From an uncultured Albidovulum sp. (GTDB taxonomy: Bacteria; Pseudomonadota; Alphaproteobacteria; Rhodobacterales; Rhodobacteraceae): a stretch of DNA of 64,000 bases. The notes under the pieces were generated by a model. That model saw only the letters and a program-made list of their open reading frames with translations. It was not told the origin of the DNA and did not search any database. Where the stretch lies: contig CAJYAD010000004.1 in NCBI GenBank assembly GCA_913064775.1, forward strand, positions 62,001-126,000. Direction: 5' to 3'. Below are positions 1 to 8,691 of the stretch, piece by piece. Numbering within the stretch: position 1 is the first letter of the stretch; the number at the start of each line of letters is the position of its first letter. The position numbers were made by a program, and so were the translations under genes.

Positions 1-186
1 GCGCACCTCGGTCCAGCTTGTGGCGATCGGGCTGTCGATCGGCAGGATCGGCGCGGCAATGGCGATCAGGATGAAAAAGGCCACCAGCACGAAGCCGACC
101 AGCGCCGCCGGATTGGCGCGTAGCTTCTTCCAGGCGCGGTTTTCACGCCGGGGCAGCGGCGAAAGCTCGGTCAGAACGGTGCTCAT
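1..186 (-). CDS. ABC transporter permease, DppC/GsiD-like (5' part only)
   Basis: Only the first 62 codons are in the window; the gene continues beyond the left edge. The start overlaps the stop of the upstream permease gene as ATGA, which fixes the start codon. The peptide has a short cytoplasmic N-terminus rich in Arg/Lys, the segment KKLRANPAALVGF and then a hydrophobic span (LVAFFILIAIAAPILP). This is the usual opening of the second permease (DppC/OppC type) of peptide ABC importers. It should pair with the DppB-like permease immediately upstream to form the membrane channel. The assignment rests on the N-terminal pattern and on gene order; the EAA loop lies outside the window. Confidence 0.82.
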   Translation of the reverse strand, partial: MSTVLTELSPLPRRENRAWKKLRANPAALVGFVLVAFFILIAIAAPILPIDSPIATSWTEVR

Positions 187-1127
187 TGGTCCCTCATGCG
201 CGGGTTCAGCAGGCGGTAGGCGACGTCGGCCAGCAGGTTCATCGCGATGAAGGCGACGCCGGTGCACAGCACGATCCCCTGCACCACCGCGTAGTCGCGG
301 GTAAACACTGCATCGACCACCAGCTTGCCGAAGCCGGGGATGGTAAAGATCTGCTCGGTCAGCACGGCGCCGCCCAGCAATTCGCCGAACAGCAGCGTCG
401 TCACCGTCACCACCGGCACCAGCGCGTTACGCAGCGCATGCTTGACCAGCACCGAGCGCTCCGACAGCCCCTTGGCCCGGGCGGTGCGCACATAATCGGA
501 TTTCAGCACCCCCAGCATGGCCGAGCGCGTGTGCCGCATCAGCGAGGCCGCCAGCCCGGTGCCCAGCACGAAGGCCGGCATCAGCATCACCTGGATCGAG
601 CGCCAGGGATCCACCCAGGGCGAGACATAGCCCGAGGCCGGCAGCCACCCCAGCCGCACCGACACCAGCAAGATCAGCATGATCCCCAGCCAGAAGTTCG
701 GAATCGATAGCCCCGACAGCGCCACCGCATTCGACAGCCAGTCGACCCAGGTGTTTCGTCGGTAGGCCGACAGCACCCCGGCAGGCAGGCCGATCACCAG
801 CGCCACGATCATCGCCATGATCGCCAGCTGGATCGTCACCGGCAGCTTTTCCTCGATCAGTTGCAGCACCGGCTGGTTGGTACGCAGGGAGATCCCCAGA
901 TCGCCATGCGCCGCCGCCAGCACCCAGCGCGCGTATTGCTCTGGCACCGGGTCGTTCAGGTGATATTTCTGCCGCAGGAAGGCGATGGTCGCCGGGTCGC
1001 GCTCTTCCCCCGCCATGGCCAGCACCGGATCGCCCGGCAAAAGCTTCTGCAGGCTGAACACGAAGACCGAGATCATCAGGATCGTCGGGATCGCGATCAG
1101 AAGGCGGCGCAGGATGAAACCGAGCAT
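183..1127 (-). CDS. ABC transporter permease, DppB/GsiC-like
   Basis: A 314-residue inner-membrane permease of the peptide/nickel family. It begins with the characteristic MLGFILRRLLIAIPTILMIS span followed by the LPGDP motif (about residues 30-34). There are about six membrane spans and a cytoplasmic EAA-type loop near residues 215-235 (DYVRTARAKGLSERSVLVKH) that docks on the ATPases. Length is normal for the family. It lies 70 nt after the substrate-binding protein gene, with a strong hairpin in the gap, and overlaps the next permease by 4 nt. Family knowledge supports di-, oligopeptide or glutathione uptake; the exact substrate cannot be read from the sequence. Confidence 0.92.
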   Translation of the reverse strand: MLGFILRRLLIAIPTILMISVFVFSLQKLLPGDPVLAMAGEERDPATIAFLRQKYHLNDPVPEQYARWVLAAAHGDLGISLRTNQPVLQLIEEKLPVTIQLAIMAMIVALVIGLPAGVLSAYRRNTWVDWLSNAVALSGLSIPNFWLGIMLILLVSVRLGWLPASGYVSPWVDPWRSIQVMLMPAFVLGTGLAASLMRHTRSAMLGVLKSDYVRTARAKGLSERSVLVKHALRNALVPVVTVTTLLFGELLGGAVLTEQIFTIPGFGKLVVDAVFTRDYAVVQGIVLCTGVAFIAMNLLADVAYRLLNPRMRDQ

Positions 1128-1153
1128 GGGACGTTCTCGATAGTCTTGAGGAA

Positions 1154-1187
1154 GGGCCCGGCGACAGGCAATGCCGCCGCCGGGCCC
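1154..1187 (-). terminator. Hairpin between binding-protein and permease genes
   Basis: A perfect 10-bp stem (GGGCCCGGCG/CGCCGGGCCC, 14-nt loop) lies between the stop of the periplasmic binding protein gene and the start of dppB. No T-run follows, so it is more likely a partial terminator or an mRNA-stabilising 3' structure that keeps binding-protein mRNA abundant relative to the permeases. The same arrangement occurs downstream of the liv binding protein. Confidence 0.6.
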
Positions 1188-1197
1188 GGAAGTGTCG

Positions 1198-2709
1198 TCA
1201 GCCGGCGAACTTGACGCCCTTGAGGCGGATCATGCCGTCGGGATAGGGGGTGAAGCCCTCGATCTTCTTGTTCAGCGCCCAGATCCAGACCGGGTGGTAG
1301 AGGTAGACGATCGGCAATTGCTTCAGCAAGATCGCCTGCGCCGCGTCATAGGATTGCTTGCGCACCGCGTCGTCGGTGGTCAGCCGCGCCTTGTTCAGCA
1401 GCGCATCCACCTGCGGGTTGGAATAATGCCCGTCGTTGAGGCCCGCGCCGGTGACCACGAAGCTGTAGATGTTGCCATCCGGGTCGATCCGGCCCGACCA
1501 GCCGATCTGACTGGCCTCAAAGTCGCCGGTGGTCTGGTCCTTCAGAAGGGTCGCGAATTCCTTGGCGACGATCTTGATCTTGATCCCGGATTGCGCGGCC
1601 ATCGACTGGATCACCTGCATCAGCTGCATCTGCACCGGATTGTTGGTGACCTGCACCGTCAGCTCGGGATGGGGATCGCCGGCTTCCTGCAGCAGCTTCT
1701 TCGCCTCGGCGATGTTCTGCGGCTGAACCGGGAAGGCCTTGTCATACCATTTGGAGCCCGGCGGGAACGGCTGGTTGCCCGGCTCGAACGCGCCGTTGAA
1801 CACCACCTGGTTGATGGCGTTGCGGTCGATCGACAGCGACAGTGCCTGACGCAGCTTTGCCTTCTCGCCGAAGGGATTCTTGGCCATCGCGCCGTTGCCG
1901 ATGTTGAAGGTGATGCCCTGATAGCCCAGCGAGGTGGCCTTCTTCACCACCAGCTTGGGGTCCTTCTCGGCACTTTTCACGTCGGTGGCGGCCAGACGCT
2001 CGATCATGTCCAGATCGCCGGCGCGCAGGTTGGCAAGCCGCACGGTGGTGTCGGGGATCGGCAGGTAGGTGACCTTGTCGAAATGGTAGTCCTTGGCGTC
2101 GTAGTAATTCGGGTCCTTGACCAGCACGATCTTGTCCTGGGCCACGCGGCTTTGGAACTTGTAGGGCCCGACGCAGACCGGATTGAGGCCGAACTTGTCG
2201 CCCTCCTTCTTGGCCACCTCGGGCGCCACCATCATCCCGGCGCGGTCGGCCAGCTGCGCCAGCAGCGTGGCATCGGGGGCCTTGAGGTGGAAGGTCACGC
2301 TATAGGGGCCGTTCACCTCGACCGAGGCGATCGACTTCACCTCGCTCTTGCGGCGGCTTTCGGGCAGGGTCTGGCTCCGCTCGATGTTGTATTTCACCGC
2401 TTCGGCGTCGAATTTCTCGCCGTCCTGGAAGGTGACGCCCTGGCGCAGATCCATGCTGAGCGCCTTGCCGTCGTCGGACCATTTCCAGCCGGTCGCCAGC
2501 GCCGGGATGATCTTCAGTTCCGGCGTGATATCGACCAGCTTGTCGCACATCGCGGCAAAGACGATGCGGCCGACGAAGGTGCGCCCCTGATCGGGGTCAA
2601 GCGTGTCGGGGTCGTCCTGCAGCCCGATGCGCAGGTCGGCGGCATGGGCAAGATGGCCCATCACCACCAGCGCCGAGGCGAGGCCAAGGGTGAATGCGTG
2701 TCGTTTCAT
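1198..2709 (-). CDS. Peptide ABC transporter periplasmic substrate-binding protein
   Basis: A 503-residue SBP_bac_5 (DppA/OppA/GsiB family) protein. The start at 2709 is chosen because AAGGAG sits just upstream and the protein then begins with a clean signal peptide (MKRHAFTLGL..., cleavage near HAA-DLRIG). The mature protein shows the family opening RIGLQDDPDTLDPDQGR. It contains the motifs RQGVTFQDGEKFDAEAV (about 100-116) and the late segment YDAAQAILLKQLPIVYLYHP. It captures the ligand in the periplasm for the permease pair downstream. It is placed after the two ATPase genes and before the permeases, an unusual but workable order. Proximity to gamma-glutamyltransferase suggests small peptides or glutathione, an inference from context only. 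Confidence 0.92.
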   Translation of the reverse strand: MKRHAFTLGLASALVVMGHLAHAADLRIGLQDDPDTLDPDQGRTFVGRIVFAAMCDKLVDITPELKIIPALATGWKWSDDGKALSMDLRQGVTFQDGEKFDAEAVKYNIERSQTLPESRRKSEVKSIASVEVNGPYSVTFHLKAPDATLLAQLADRAGMMVAPEVAKKEGDKFGLNPVCVGPYKFQSRVAQDKIVLVKDPNYYDAKDYHFDKVTYLPIPDTTVRLANLRAGDLDMIERLAATDVKSAEKDPKLVVKKATSLGYQGITFNIGNGAMAKNPFGEKAKLRQALSLSIDRNAINQVVFNGAFEPGNQPFPPGSKWYDKAFPVQPQNIAEAKKLLQEAGDPHPELTVQVTNNPVQMQLMQVIQSMAAQSGIKIKIVAKEFATLLKDQTTGDFEASQIGWSGRIDPDGNIYSFVVTGAGLNDGHYSNPQVDALLNKARLTTDDAVRKQSYDAAQAILLKQLPIVYLYHPVWIWALNKKIEGFTPYPDGMIRLKGVKFAG

Positions 2710-2710
2710 G

Positions 2711-3826
2711 TCAGTCTCCTTGCTGGGTGGGGCCGCCTTCTGCGGGCGGTTGATCGGGTTGCGCCTGGGCCGCGCGGGCCAGACGGTAAAGCTCAAACCG
2801 TTTGCGGGCGGCGGGGCTGCGGATCGGGGTGGCGGTGCCCAGCCCGTCCAGCGCCAATTCTCCGGCGCGGTGGCAGGCGACCTGACGGCCGTCCGCGTCG
2901 CGGGGCGACAGTGTGGGCGGCTCGGTCCGGCAGCGGTCGATCACATAGGGGCAGCGGGGGTGAAAGCGGCAGCCCGGCGGCGGCGCGGTCGGGTTGGGAA
3001 GTTCGCCCGCCACCCGCGCCCGCACCCGCCGCGCGCCCGGATCGGGCAACGGAATGGCTGAAACCAGCGCCTCGGTATAGGGATGGCGCGGCGCGGTGAA
3101 CAGATCCGCCGCCGGTGCCAGTTCGACGATCTGGCCCAGATACATCACCGCCACCCGGTCGGCCATGTGCCGGATCACGGCCAGATCATGGGCGATGATC
3201 ACCAGCGTCAGCCCGAATTCGCGCTTCAGATCGGCCAGCAGGTTCACCACCTGCGCCTGGATCGACACATCCAGCGCCGAGACCGGTTCATCCCCGACTA
3301 CCACCTTCGGCCCCGAGGCCAGCGCCCGGGCAATGCCGATCCGCTGACGCTGGCCGCCGGAGAACTCATGCGGGTAGCGGCTGGCGGCCTGCGCCGGCAG
3401 GCCCACGCGTTCCAGCAGCTGCGCGACGCGGGCGCGGCGCTCGGCCCGCGTGCCGATCTTGTGGATGCGCAGCGGCTCCTCGATCAGCGCGCCGACGGTC
3501 ATGCGCGGGTTGAGCGAGGAGAACGGATCCTGAAAGATGAATTGCACCTCACGCCGAAGCGCCCGGATCTGGGCCGGTTTGAGGCCGCCCAGATCGCGGC
3601 CCGCATAGCGCACCACGCCGCCCGAGGCCGGGATCAGCCGGGTCAGCACCCGCGCCAGCGTGGACTTGCCGCAACCGGATTCGCCAACGATGGCAAAGGT
3701 CTCGCCCTCCTCGACCGCCAGATCGACGCCGCTGACGGCATGCACGACCGTAGGCGCACCAAACAAGGGCTTGGCGGTGATGAAGCGGCGCTCCAACGCG
3801 CGGGCCTCTAGGATCACGTCGCTCAT
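2711..3826 (-). CDS. Peptide ABC transporter ATP-binding protein, DppF/OppF-like
   Basis: A 371-residue ATPase. Walker A is GESGCGKST (about residues 48-56), the signature is [15 protein letters not shown] and Walker [13 protein letters not shown]. The C-terminal oligopeptide-transporter extension with its Cys cluster ([14 protein letters not shown], about 280-300) is typical of DppF/OppF and commonly binds an Fe-S cluster. The start overlaps the end of the DppD-like gene by ATGA, indicating translational coupling. The C-terminal tail of about 60 residues after the family domain is Arg/Ala/Gln-rich and longer than usual, ending one base before the binding-protein start codon. It should pair with the upstream ATPase as a heterodimer. 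Confidence 0.93.
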   Translation of the reverse strand: MSDVILEARALERRFITAKPLFGAPTVVHAVSGVDLAVEEGETFAIVGESGCGKSTLARVLTRLIPASGGVVRYAGRDLGGLKPAQIRALRREVQFIFQDPFSSLNPRMTVGALIEEPLRIHKIGTRAERRARVAQLLERVGLPAQAASRYPHEFSGGQRQRIGIARALASGPKVVVGDEPVSALDVSIQAQVVNLLADLKREFGLTLVIIAHDLAVIRHMADRVAVMYLGQIVELAPAADLFTAPRHPYTEALVSAIPLPDPGARRVRARVAGELPNPTAPPPGCRFHPRCPYVIDRCRTEPPTLSPRDADGRQVACHRAGELALDGLGTATPIRSPAARKRFELYRLARAAQAQPDQPPAEGGPTQQGD

Positions 3827-4803
3827 GCGATGACCTCCAGCTGCTCAAGCGGCGCGCGCCAGCAGGCGGCGAGGTGGTCGCCGACGCGCACCAGCGGTGG
3901 CGGCGCCTCGCATTGCGGCCTGCGGAACGGGCAGCGGCTGGCAAAGCGGCAGCCGGGCGGCATGGCCGAGATCGGCGGCACCATGCCGGGAATGGTGACC
4001 AGCCGGCCAGAGCCTGCCCCGAAGGCGGGCATCGAGCTCATCAATCCGATCGTGTAGGGGTGCTGCGGATCGCCGAAGACCTGGGCCATGGTGCCGGTTT
4101 CGACCACCCGGCCCGCATACATCACCGCTACCTTGTCGGCCATCTCGGCGACCACGCCCAGATCATGGGTGATCATGATCAGCGCCGTGCCCTCGGCATC
4201 GCGCAGGCGGCGCATCAGGTCGAGGATCTGCGCCTGGATCGTGACATCAAGCGCGGTGGTCGGCTCATCCGCCACGATCAGCGCGGGATCATTGGCCAGC
4301 GCCATGGCGATCATCGCACGCTGCCGCATGCCGCCCGACAATTGATGCGGAAATTCGTCCAGCCGGACTTCTGGCGCCGGCATGCGGACCTTTTCCAGCA
4401 TCTCCAGCGCCCGGGCGCGCGCGGCGCGCGGCGACGCCCCGCGATGCCGGCGCACCGATTCCGCGATCTGCTCGCCGATGCGCAGCGCCGGGTTCAGCGC
4501 GCTCATCGGTTCCTGAAAGATCATCGCCATGCGGTCGCCGCGCAGCCGCGAGAACTGGGCCCGCGACAGCCCCAGCAGGTCCTGCCCCTGAAACAGCGCC
4601 TGCCCGCCCGCGATCTCCAGCGGCGGGCTGGCCAGAAGGCCCATCAGCGCCAGCGCCGTCAGGCTTTTGCCGCAACCGGATTCGCCGACGATGCACAGCG
4701 TCTCGCCCGGGTTGACGCCGAAGGACACGCCATCGACCAGATTGCGCCCCGACCCCTTGATGCGGATCGCCAGATCGCGAACCTCCAGCAGGGCATCACT
4801 CAT
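3823..4803 (-). CDS. Peptide ABC transporter ATP-binding protein, DppD/OppD-like
   Basis: A 326-residue ATPase. Walker A is [11 protein letters not shown] (about 39-49), the Q-loop [10 protein letters not shown], the signature [15 protein letters not shown] and Walker [13 protein letters not shown]. It has the C-terminal extension with Cys residues ([14 protein letters not shown]) and the HPYT segment of the oligopeptide family. It overlaps both the regulator gene upstream and the second ATPase downstream by four bases, so regulator and ATPases form one translationally coupled block. Substrate is not determined by the ATPase. Confidence 0.93.
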   Translation of the reverse strand: MSDALLEVRDLAIRIKGSGRNLVDGVSFGVNPGETLCIVGESGCGKSLTALALMGLLASPPLEIAGGQALFQGQDLLGLSRAQFSRLRGDRMAMIFQEPMSALNPALRIGEQIAESVRRHRGASPRAARARALEMLEKVRMPAPEVRLDEFPHQLSGGMRQRAMIAMALANDPALIVADEPTTALDVTIQAQILDLMRRLRDAEGTALIMITHDLGVVAEMADKVAVMYAGRVVETGTMAQVFGDPQHPYTIGLMSSMPAFGAGSGRLVTIPGMVPPISAMPPGCRFASRCPFRRPQCEAPPPLVRVGDHLAACWRAPLEQLEVIA

Positions 4804-5486
4804 TGCGCGGCCTCCTGTTCGCTTTCGTCAAGCGTGCCTGCAAGGCGGCGCAGATGGGCCTCCATCATCGCCCGGGCGCGGGCGCCGTCTGCGGCCTCGA
4901 TCGCGTCGATCACCGCGCGGTGCTCGGCATCCGAACGGCGCATCGAGTCGGGCGAACGGGCGCGGTCGCGCAGCGCCTGCCAATCCTCGCGGATGCGCAC
5001 CTCGTCGATCAGCTGGAAGGCGGTCAGCAGGATCGGATTGCCCGCGACCCGGGCGATCATCCGGTGCAGAGCCCCATCCCACAGTTCGGCCGCGTCGGTG
5101 TCGGGGGTCAGGCCGATGTGATCGACCAGCCGCCGCATCTGGGCGATGTCCTCGGCCGAGGCGCGGCCAGCGGCCAGCGCGGCCAGCGCCGGTTCCACGC
5201 AAAGCCGCGCTTCCATGATCGCGGCGGCATCCACCGCGCGCACGATGTTGGCGGCGATCTGGCCATGCGGATCGGGCGGCTGGCCGATGAAGGTGCCCTT
5301 GCCCTGACGGCGCCAGAGCAGGCCCTCTTCCTCCAGCACCTCAAGCGCCGCGCGCAGCGCCCGCCGCCCGATGCCCAGCCGTTCGGCCAGCGCGCGCTCG
5401 GTCGGCAACTGGCCGCCCGCGCCCAGCGCGCTGGAGGTGATCAGTTGACGCAACTTCGTCAGGGCTTTCTGGGCATCTGCGGACAT
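4800..5486 (-). CDS. GntR-family transcriptional regulator, FadR/FCD subfamily
   Basis: A 228-residue DNA-binding regulator. The N-terminal winged helix-turn-helix (about residues 8-68) contains LPTERALAERLGIGRRALR and the wing segment RRQGKGTFIG. The C-terminal half is an all-helical FCD domain (about 80-215) with Asp/His-containing segments (ELWDGALHRMIARVAGN, SDAEHRAVIDAIEA) that in the family bind a metal and a carboxylate ligand. It is the first gene of the transporter operon, overlapping dppD by ATGA, which fits ligand-responsive control of that operon. A palindrome lies about 75 nt upstream of its start and is the probable operator. Confidence 0.9.
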   Translation of the reverse strand: MSADAQKALTKLRQLITSSALGAGGQLPTERALAERLGIGRRALRAALEVLEEEGLLWRRQGKGTFIGQPPDPHGQIAANIVRAVDAAAIMEARLCVEPALAALAAGRASAEDIAQMRRLVDHIGLTPDTDAAELWDGALHRMIARVAGNPILLTAFQLIDEVRIREDWQALRDRARSPDSMRRSDAEHRAVIDAIEAADGARARAMMEAHLRRLAGTLDESEQEAAQ

Positions 5487-5559
5487 GGGGCCTCGGCGCT
5501 GTCAGGAATGCTGTGAGGGCGACGCGGGTAGCTCGGGGCGGATCGGATCAATATGCAAT

Positions 5560-5573
5560 TGGTTCACGAACCA
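5560..5573. promoter_or_regulatory. Candidate operator for the GntR regulator
   Basis: TGGTTCACGAACCA is a perfect inverted repeat (6-bp arms, 2-nt centre) about 75 nt upstream of the regulator start. It retains the TGGT...ACCA ends seen in many FadR-type operators. A second half-like GGTTCAC follows at about 5584-5590. The surrounding 5487-5708 stretch, between the regulator and gamma-glutamyltransferase, holds no gene and would contain the operon promoter. The position fits autoregulation; binding is inferred. Confidence 0.5.
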
Positions 5574-5708
5574 TTGAGAAAAAGGTTCACGCTTCTGTCA
5601 AGCCAAGATCCGGCCTTGCCGGCCAGATCGGTCCCGGTGCTGAAAATTTGGACAGACGCGCCCGTGTTGCGCCCGCTTTGCATGCCTGCGGGCAGCGCAG
5701 GCCCGGGT

Positions 5709-7460
5709 TCAGTCGCCCTTGGCCAGACCGGCGGGGCGGCGGCTGTCGTTGGCGCCTTCCCAAAGGCCGGTGGTGGGGTTGCGCAAGATCGCCTCATCCG
5801 CGCCCCAGGGTGCGCGCGGGGTGAAGTGATATCCCATCGCCTCCAGCGCGCGGCGAGTCTGGGGGGTCAGATAGCCCGGCTCGACGAATACGGTGTCGGG
5901 CAGCCATTGGTGGTGCAGGCGCGGCGCATCCACCGCCTGCTGCATGTTCATGCCGAAATCCACCACGTTGAGGATGCTTTCCAGCGTGGTCGAGATGATC
6001 GTCGATCCCCCGGGGCTGCCGGTGACCATGAAGACCCGGCCGCGCTTCAGCACGATGGTCGGGGTCATCGAGGACAGCGGCCGTTTGCCGGGCGCGACCG
6101 CGTTCACCTTGCCCTGCACCAGCCCGAAGGCGTTCGGCACCCCGGGCTTGGCGGTGAAGTCGTCCATCTCGTTGTTGAGGAAAAACCCGGTGTCGCCGGC
6201 GATCCGCCCGGTGCCGAAAAAGAAGTTCAGCGTATAGGTCACCGCGACCGCATTGCCCTGCGCGTCGACGATGGAATAATGGGTCGTGTGCTGCCCCTCA
6301 TTGGCGCCGAGGCTGCCCTTGATCTGCGCGGACGGGGTGGCGCGGTCGGGCAGGATGGTCGCGCGCAGCGCCGCGGCATGGGCGGGCGAGAGCAGCCTTG
6401 CCACCGGGTTCTTCACGAAGGCCGGATCACCGAGATAGGTGTTGCGGTCGGCGAAGGCGCGGCGCTCGGCCTCGATCAGGTAATGCGAGGTCTTGACCGA
6501 GGCATAGCCCCATTGGCCCAGCGGGTAGGGTTGCAGGATCTGCAGGATCTCGCAGATCGTGGTGCCGCCGGAACTGGGTGGCGGGGCCGAGACGATGCGG
6601 TAGCCGCGATAATCGCAGGAGACGGGCGCGGTCCAGGGGGCGGTGTAATCCGCGAAATCCCTCAGCGTCAGCAGGCCGCCGTCCGCCTGGCTGGCCGCGA
6701 CGATCGCCCCGGCGATCGGGCCGTCATAGAAGGCGCGGCTGCCCTGCTTGGCGATCAATTCCAGCGTCTTCGCCAGATCGGGCTGCACCAGCCTGTCGCC
6801 CGCGATCATGGGCGCGCCGCCGGGGCCAAGGAAGGTCTTGGCCACATTGGGGCGGCGCGCGAACAGCTTGGCGCGCAGCGCCAGCAGCCGGGCATCGGCA
6901 GCGTTCAGCACGAAGCCGTCCCGCGCCAGCCGGATCGCCGGCGCCATCACCCGGGCGCGCGACATCGAGCCGTATCTGGCCCGCGCCTCCTCCAGCCCCA
7001 TCACCGTGCCGGGCACGCCGGTGGCCAGCCAGGAGTCGCGGCTCAGCTTCGGGTCGGCCTGCCCGTTCGCATCCAGAAACATCCCCGGCGTTACCGCCAG
7101 CGGCGCCTTTTCGCGAAAATCGAGGAACAGATTGCGGCCGTCGGCCAGATGCAGCGTCAGGAAACCGCCGCCGCCCAGATTGCCGCAACAGGGGTGGACC
7201 ACCGCCAGCGCATAGCCCACCGCCACCGCCGCATCGACGGCATTGCCGCCTTCACGCAGGATCTGCAGGCCAACATCGGTGGCCAGATGCTGGGCAGTGA
7301 CCACCATCGCATGCGGCGCCGTCACCGGCCGCGCGCGGGCCAGCGCCGCCCGCGTGGTCGCCGCGACGCCCAGATCCGGCAGCGCCGCCCCGGGCGTTCC
7401 CTGCGCCGCCGCCGCGTGGCCCAGCAAGAGGGCAAGAAGAAGACTTCCGGCGCGGCGCAT
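5709..7460 (-). CDS. ggt: Gamma-glutamyltransferase (glutathione hydrolase)
   Basis: About 583 residues of the N-terminal-nucleophile GGT family. It cleaves the gamma-glutamyl bond of glutathione and related peptides in the periplasm. A signal peptide is visible (MRRAGSLLLALLLGHAAAAQ). The self-processing site and nucleophile are in HTTHYSIVD at about residues 391-399 (first Thr of TTHYS), and the small subunit shows NEMDDF and the glycine-rich SPGGSTI segment. The large subunit has GGNAVDAAVA and CCGNLGGGGF. Start at 7460: GGAGG lies five bases upstream; a TTG one codon earlier is too close to that site. It is upstream of and co-oriented with the peptide importer, so released peptides or amino acids could be taken up by that system. 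Confidence 0.95.
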   Translation of the reverse strand: MRRAGSLLLALLLGHAAAAQGTPGAALPDLGVAATTRAALARARPVTAPHAMVVTAQHLATDVGLQILREGGNAVDAAVAVGYALAVVHPCCGNLGGGGFLTLHLADGRNLFLDFREKAPLAVTPGMFLDANGQADPKLSRDSWLATGVPGTVMGLEEARARYGSMSRARVMAPAIRLARDGFVLNAADARLLALRAKLFARRPNVAKTFLGPGGAPMIAGDRLVQPDLAKTLELIAKQGSRAFYDGPIAGAIVAASQADGGLLTLRDFADYTAPWTAPVSCDYRGYRIVSAPPPSSGGTTICEILQILQPYPLGQWGYASVKTSHYLIEAERRAFADRNTYLGDPAFVKNPVARLLSPAHAAALRATILPDRATPSAQIKGSLGANEGQHTTHYSIVDAQGNAVAVTYTLNFFFGTGRIAGDTGFFLNNEMDDFTAKPGVPNAFGLVQGKVNAVAPGKRPLSSMTPTIVLKRGRVFMVTGSPGGSTIISTTLESILNVVDFGMNMQQAVDAPRLHHQWLPDTVFVEPGYLTPQTRRALEAMGYHFTPRAPWGADEAILRNPTTGLWEGANDSRRPAGLAKGD

Positions 7461-7550
7461 CAAGACCTCCCCTAGAGTGGCGTGAGGTCAGTCTACCGCG
7501 ATCGCCCGGAAGCGAAACCCCGAAGCAAGGGGCATGTTGCCGGCATCCGC

Positions 7551-7680
7551 GCCGGGGGTTTCACACCCCCGGACCCCCGTGGAGTACTTTTACCAAGATG
7601 AAAGACGAAGACGGCGCTCTTCATCTTGGCATAAATACTCCGGGGGTGCAGGGGGCAGAGCCCCCGCCCGCGGCGCTTGC
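7551..7680. repeat. Interspersed C-rich palindromic repeat, inverted pair
   Basis: The copy begins with the stem-loop GGGGGTTTCACACCCCC followed by GGACCCCCGTGGAGTA. It then contains CCAAGATGAA, faced by its complement TTCATCTTGG, and ends with a mirrored block (ACTCCGGGGGTGCAGGGGG). The two halves (about 7581-7605 and 7619-7641) are inverted copies of one unit. Related copies are near 23.6, 34.2, 40.9 and 56.2 kb. It fills the gap between ggt and the end of the liv operon. Confidence 0.8.
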
Positions 7681-7685
7681 GGCTG

Positions 7686-8681
7686 TCAGAGCGAGTCGAC
7701 CTTCAGCCAGCGTGCCAGCTCGCCCACCACGCCGCGGCGGAACAGCAGCACGCAGGCGATGAAGGTCGCCCCGATCACCACCTGCACCCAAGAGCCGATC
7801 CCGCTGAGGAATTGCTGCAGCGCAACCACGATGAAGGCTCCCACCACCGGGCCGAAGATCGTGCCGAGGCCGCCCAGCAGCGTCATCAGGATCACCTCGC
7901 CCGACATCTGCCAATGCGCGTCGGTGAGCGAGGCGAACTGGAACACGATGCTTTTCGTCGACCCCGCCACCCCGGCCAGCGTCGCCGACAGCACGAAGGC
8001 CATCAGCTTGTAGCGGTCGGTGTTGTAGCCCAGCGACAGCGCCCGCGGCTCGTTCTCGCGGATCGCCTGCAGCACCTGGCCAAAGGGTGAATGGATGATC
8101 CGGTAGATGATCAGGAAGCCGACCATGAACACCGCCGCGACGAAATAGTACATGTTCAGCGTCTGGTTCAGGTCAATGAACCCCAGCAGATGGCCGCGCG
8201 GAATGCCCTGAAGGCCGTTCTCGCCGCCGGTGAAGGGCAATTGCAGCGCGAAGAAGTAGACGATCTGCGCCAGCGCCAGGGTGATCATCGCGAAATAGAT
8301 GCCCTGGCGGCGGATCGCCAGCGCGCCCACGACATAGCCCAGCGCCGCCGAGAAGACCGCGCCCAGCAAAATGCCCGGGATCGGCGGCACGCCCCAGGCG
8401 GTCAGCGCGTAGCCGGTGATATAGGCCGCGCCGCCGAAGAAGGCGGCATGGCCGAAGGACAGCAGGCCGGTGAAGCCGATCAGCAGGTTGAAGGCGCAGG
8501 CGAACAGCGCAAAGCACAGCAACTGCATCACGAAGACCGGATACAGCATAAAGGGCGCCACCAGCACGAAGCCGATCAGCAGCACCCAGAACACCGCCTG
8601 CAGGGCGCGCCCGCGCGTCTGCCCCGCGGGGCCGGAAAGCGCATCGAATTCGGCGATCTCGGGATGTGTCGTCACGTTCAT
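7686..8681 (-). CDS. livM: Branched-chain amino-acid-type ABC transporter permease LivM
   Basis: A 331-residue inner-membrane permease. The start at 8681 (MNVTTHPEIAEF) has an AGGAG ribosome site and leaves a 10-nt gap after livH; further upstream in-frame codons would overlap livH and lack a site. The LivM-type block LIGFTGLLSFGHAAFFGGAA lies in the first third, and GENGLQGIP and SPFGQVLQAIRENEPRALSLG occur mid-protein. About ten membrane spans are apparent. It forms the channel with LivH. The operon encodes all five expected components, but the ligand (Leu/Ile/Val, amides, urea or aromatic acids) cannot be determined from the permease. Confidence 0.92.
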   Translation of the reverse strand: MNVTTHPEIAEFDALSGPAGQTRGRALQAVFWVLLIGFVLVAPFMLYPVFVMQLLCFALFACAFNLLIGFTGLLSFGHAAFFGGAAYITGYALTAWGVPPIPGILLGAVFSAALGYVVGALAIRRQGIYFAMITLALAQIVYFFALQLPFTGGENGLQGIPRGHLLGFIDLNQTLNMYYFVAAVFMVGFLIIYRIIHSPFGQVLQAIRENEPRALSLGYNTDRYKLMAFVLSATLAGVAGSTKSIVFQFASLTDAHWQMSGEVILMTLLGGLGTIFGPVVGAFIVVALQQFLSGIGSWVQVVIGATFIACVLLFRRGVVGELARWLKVDSL

Positions 8682-8691
8682 CGCTCCTGTC

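Noticed and set aside
1171-3099. Long plus-strand open frame (about 640 codons) antisense to the peptide transporter genes.
   Set aside because: High GC creates long antisense frames. The translation is rich in His/Arg/Gln/Asp with no domain, and the minus strand encodes clear ABC proteins.
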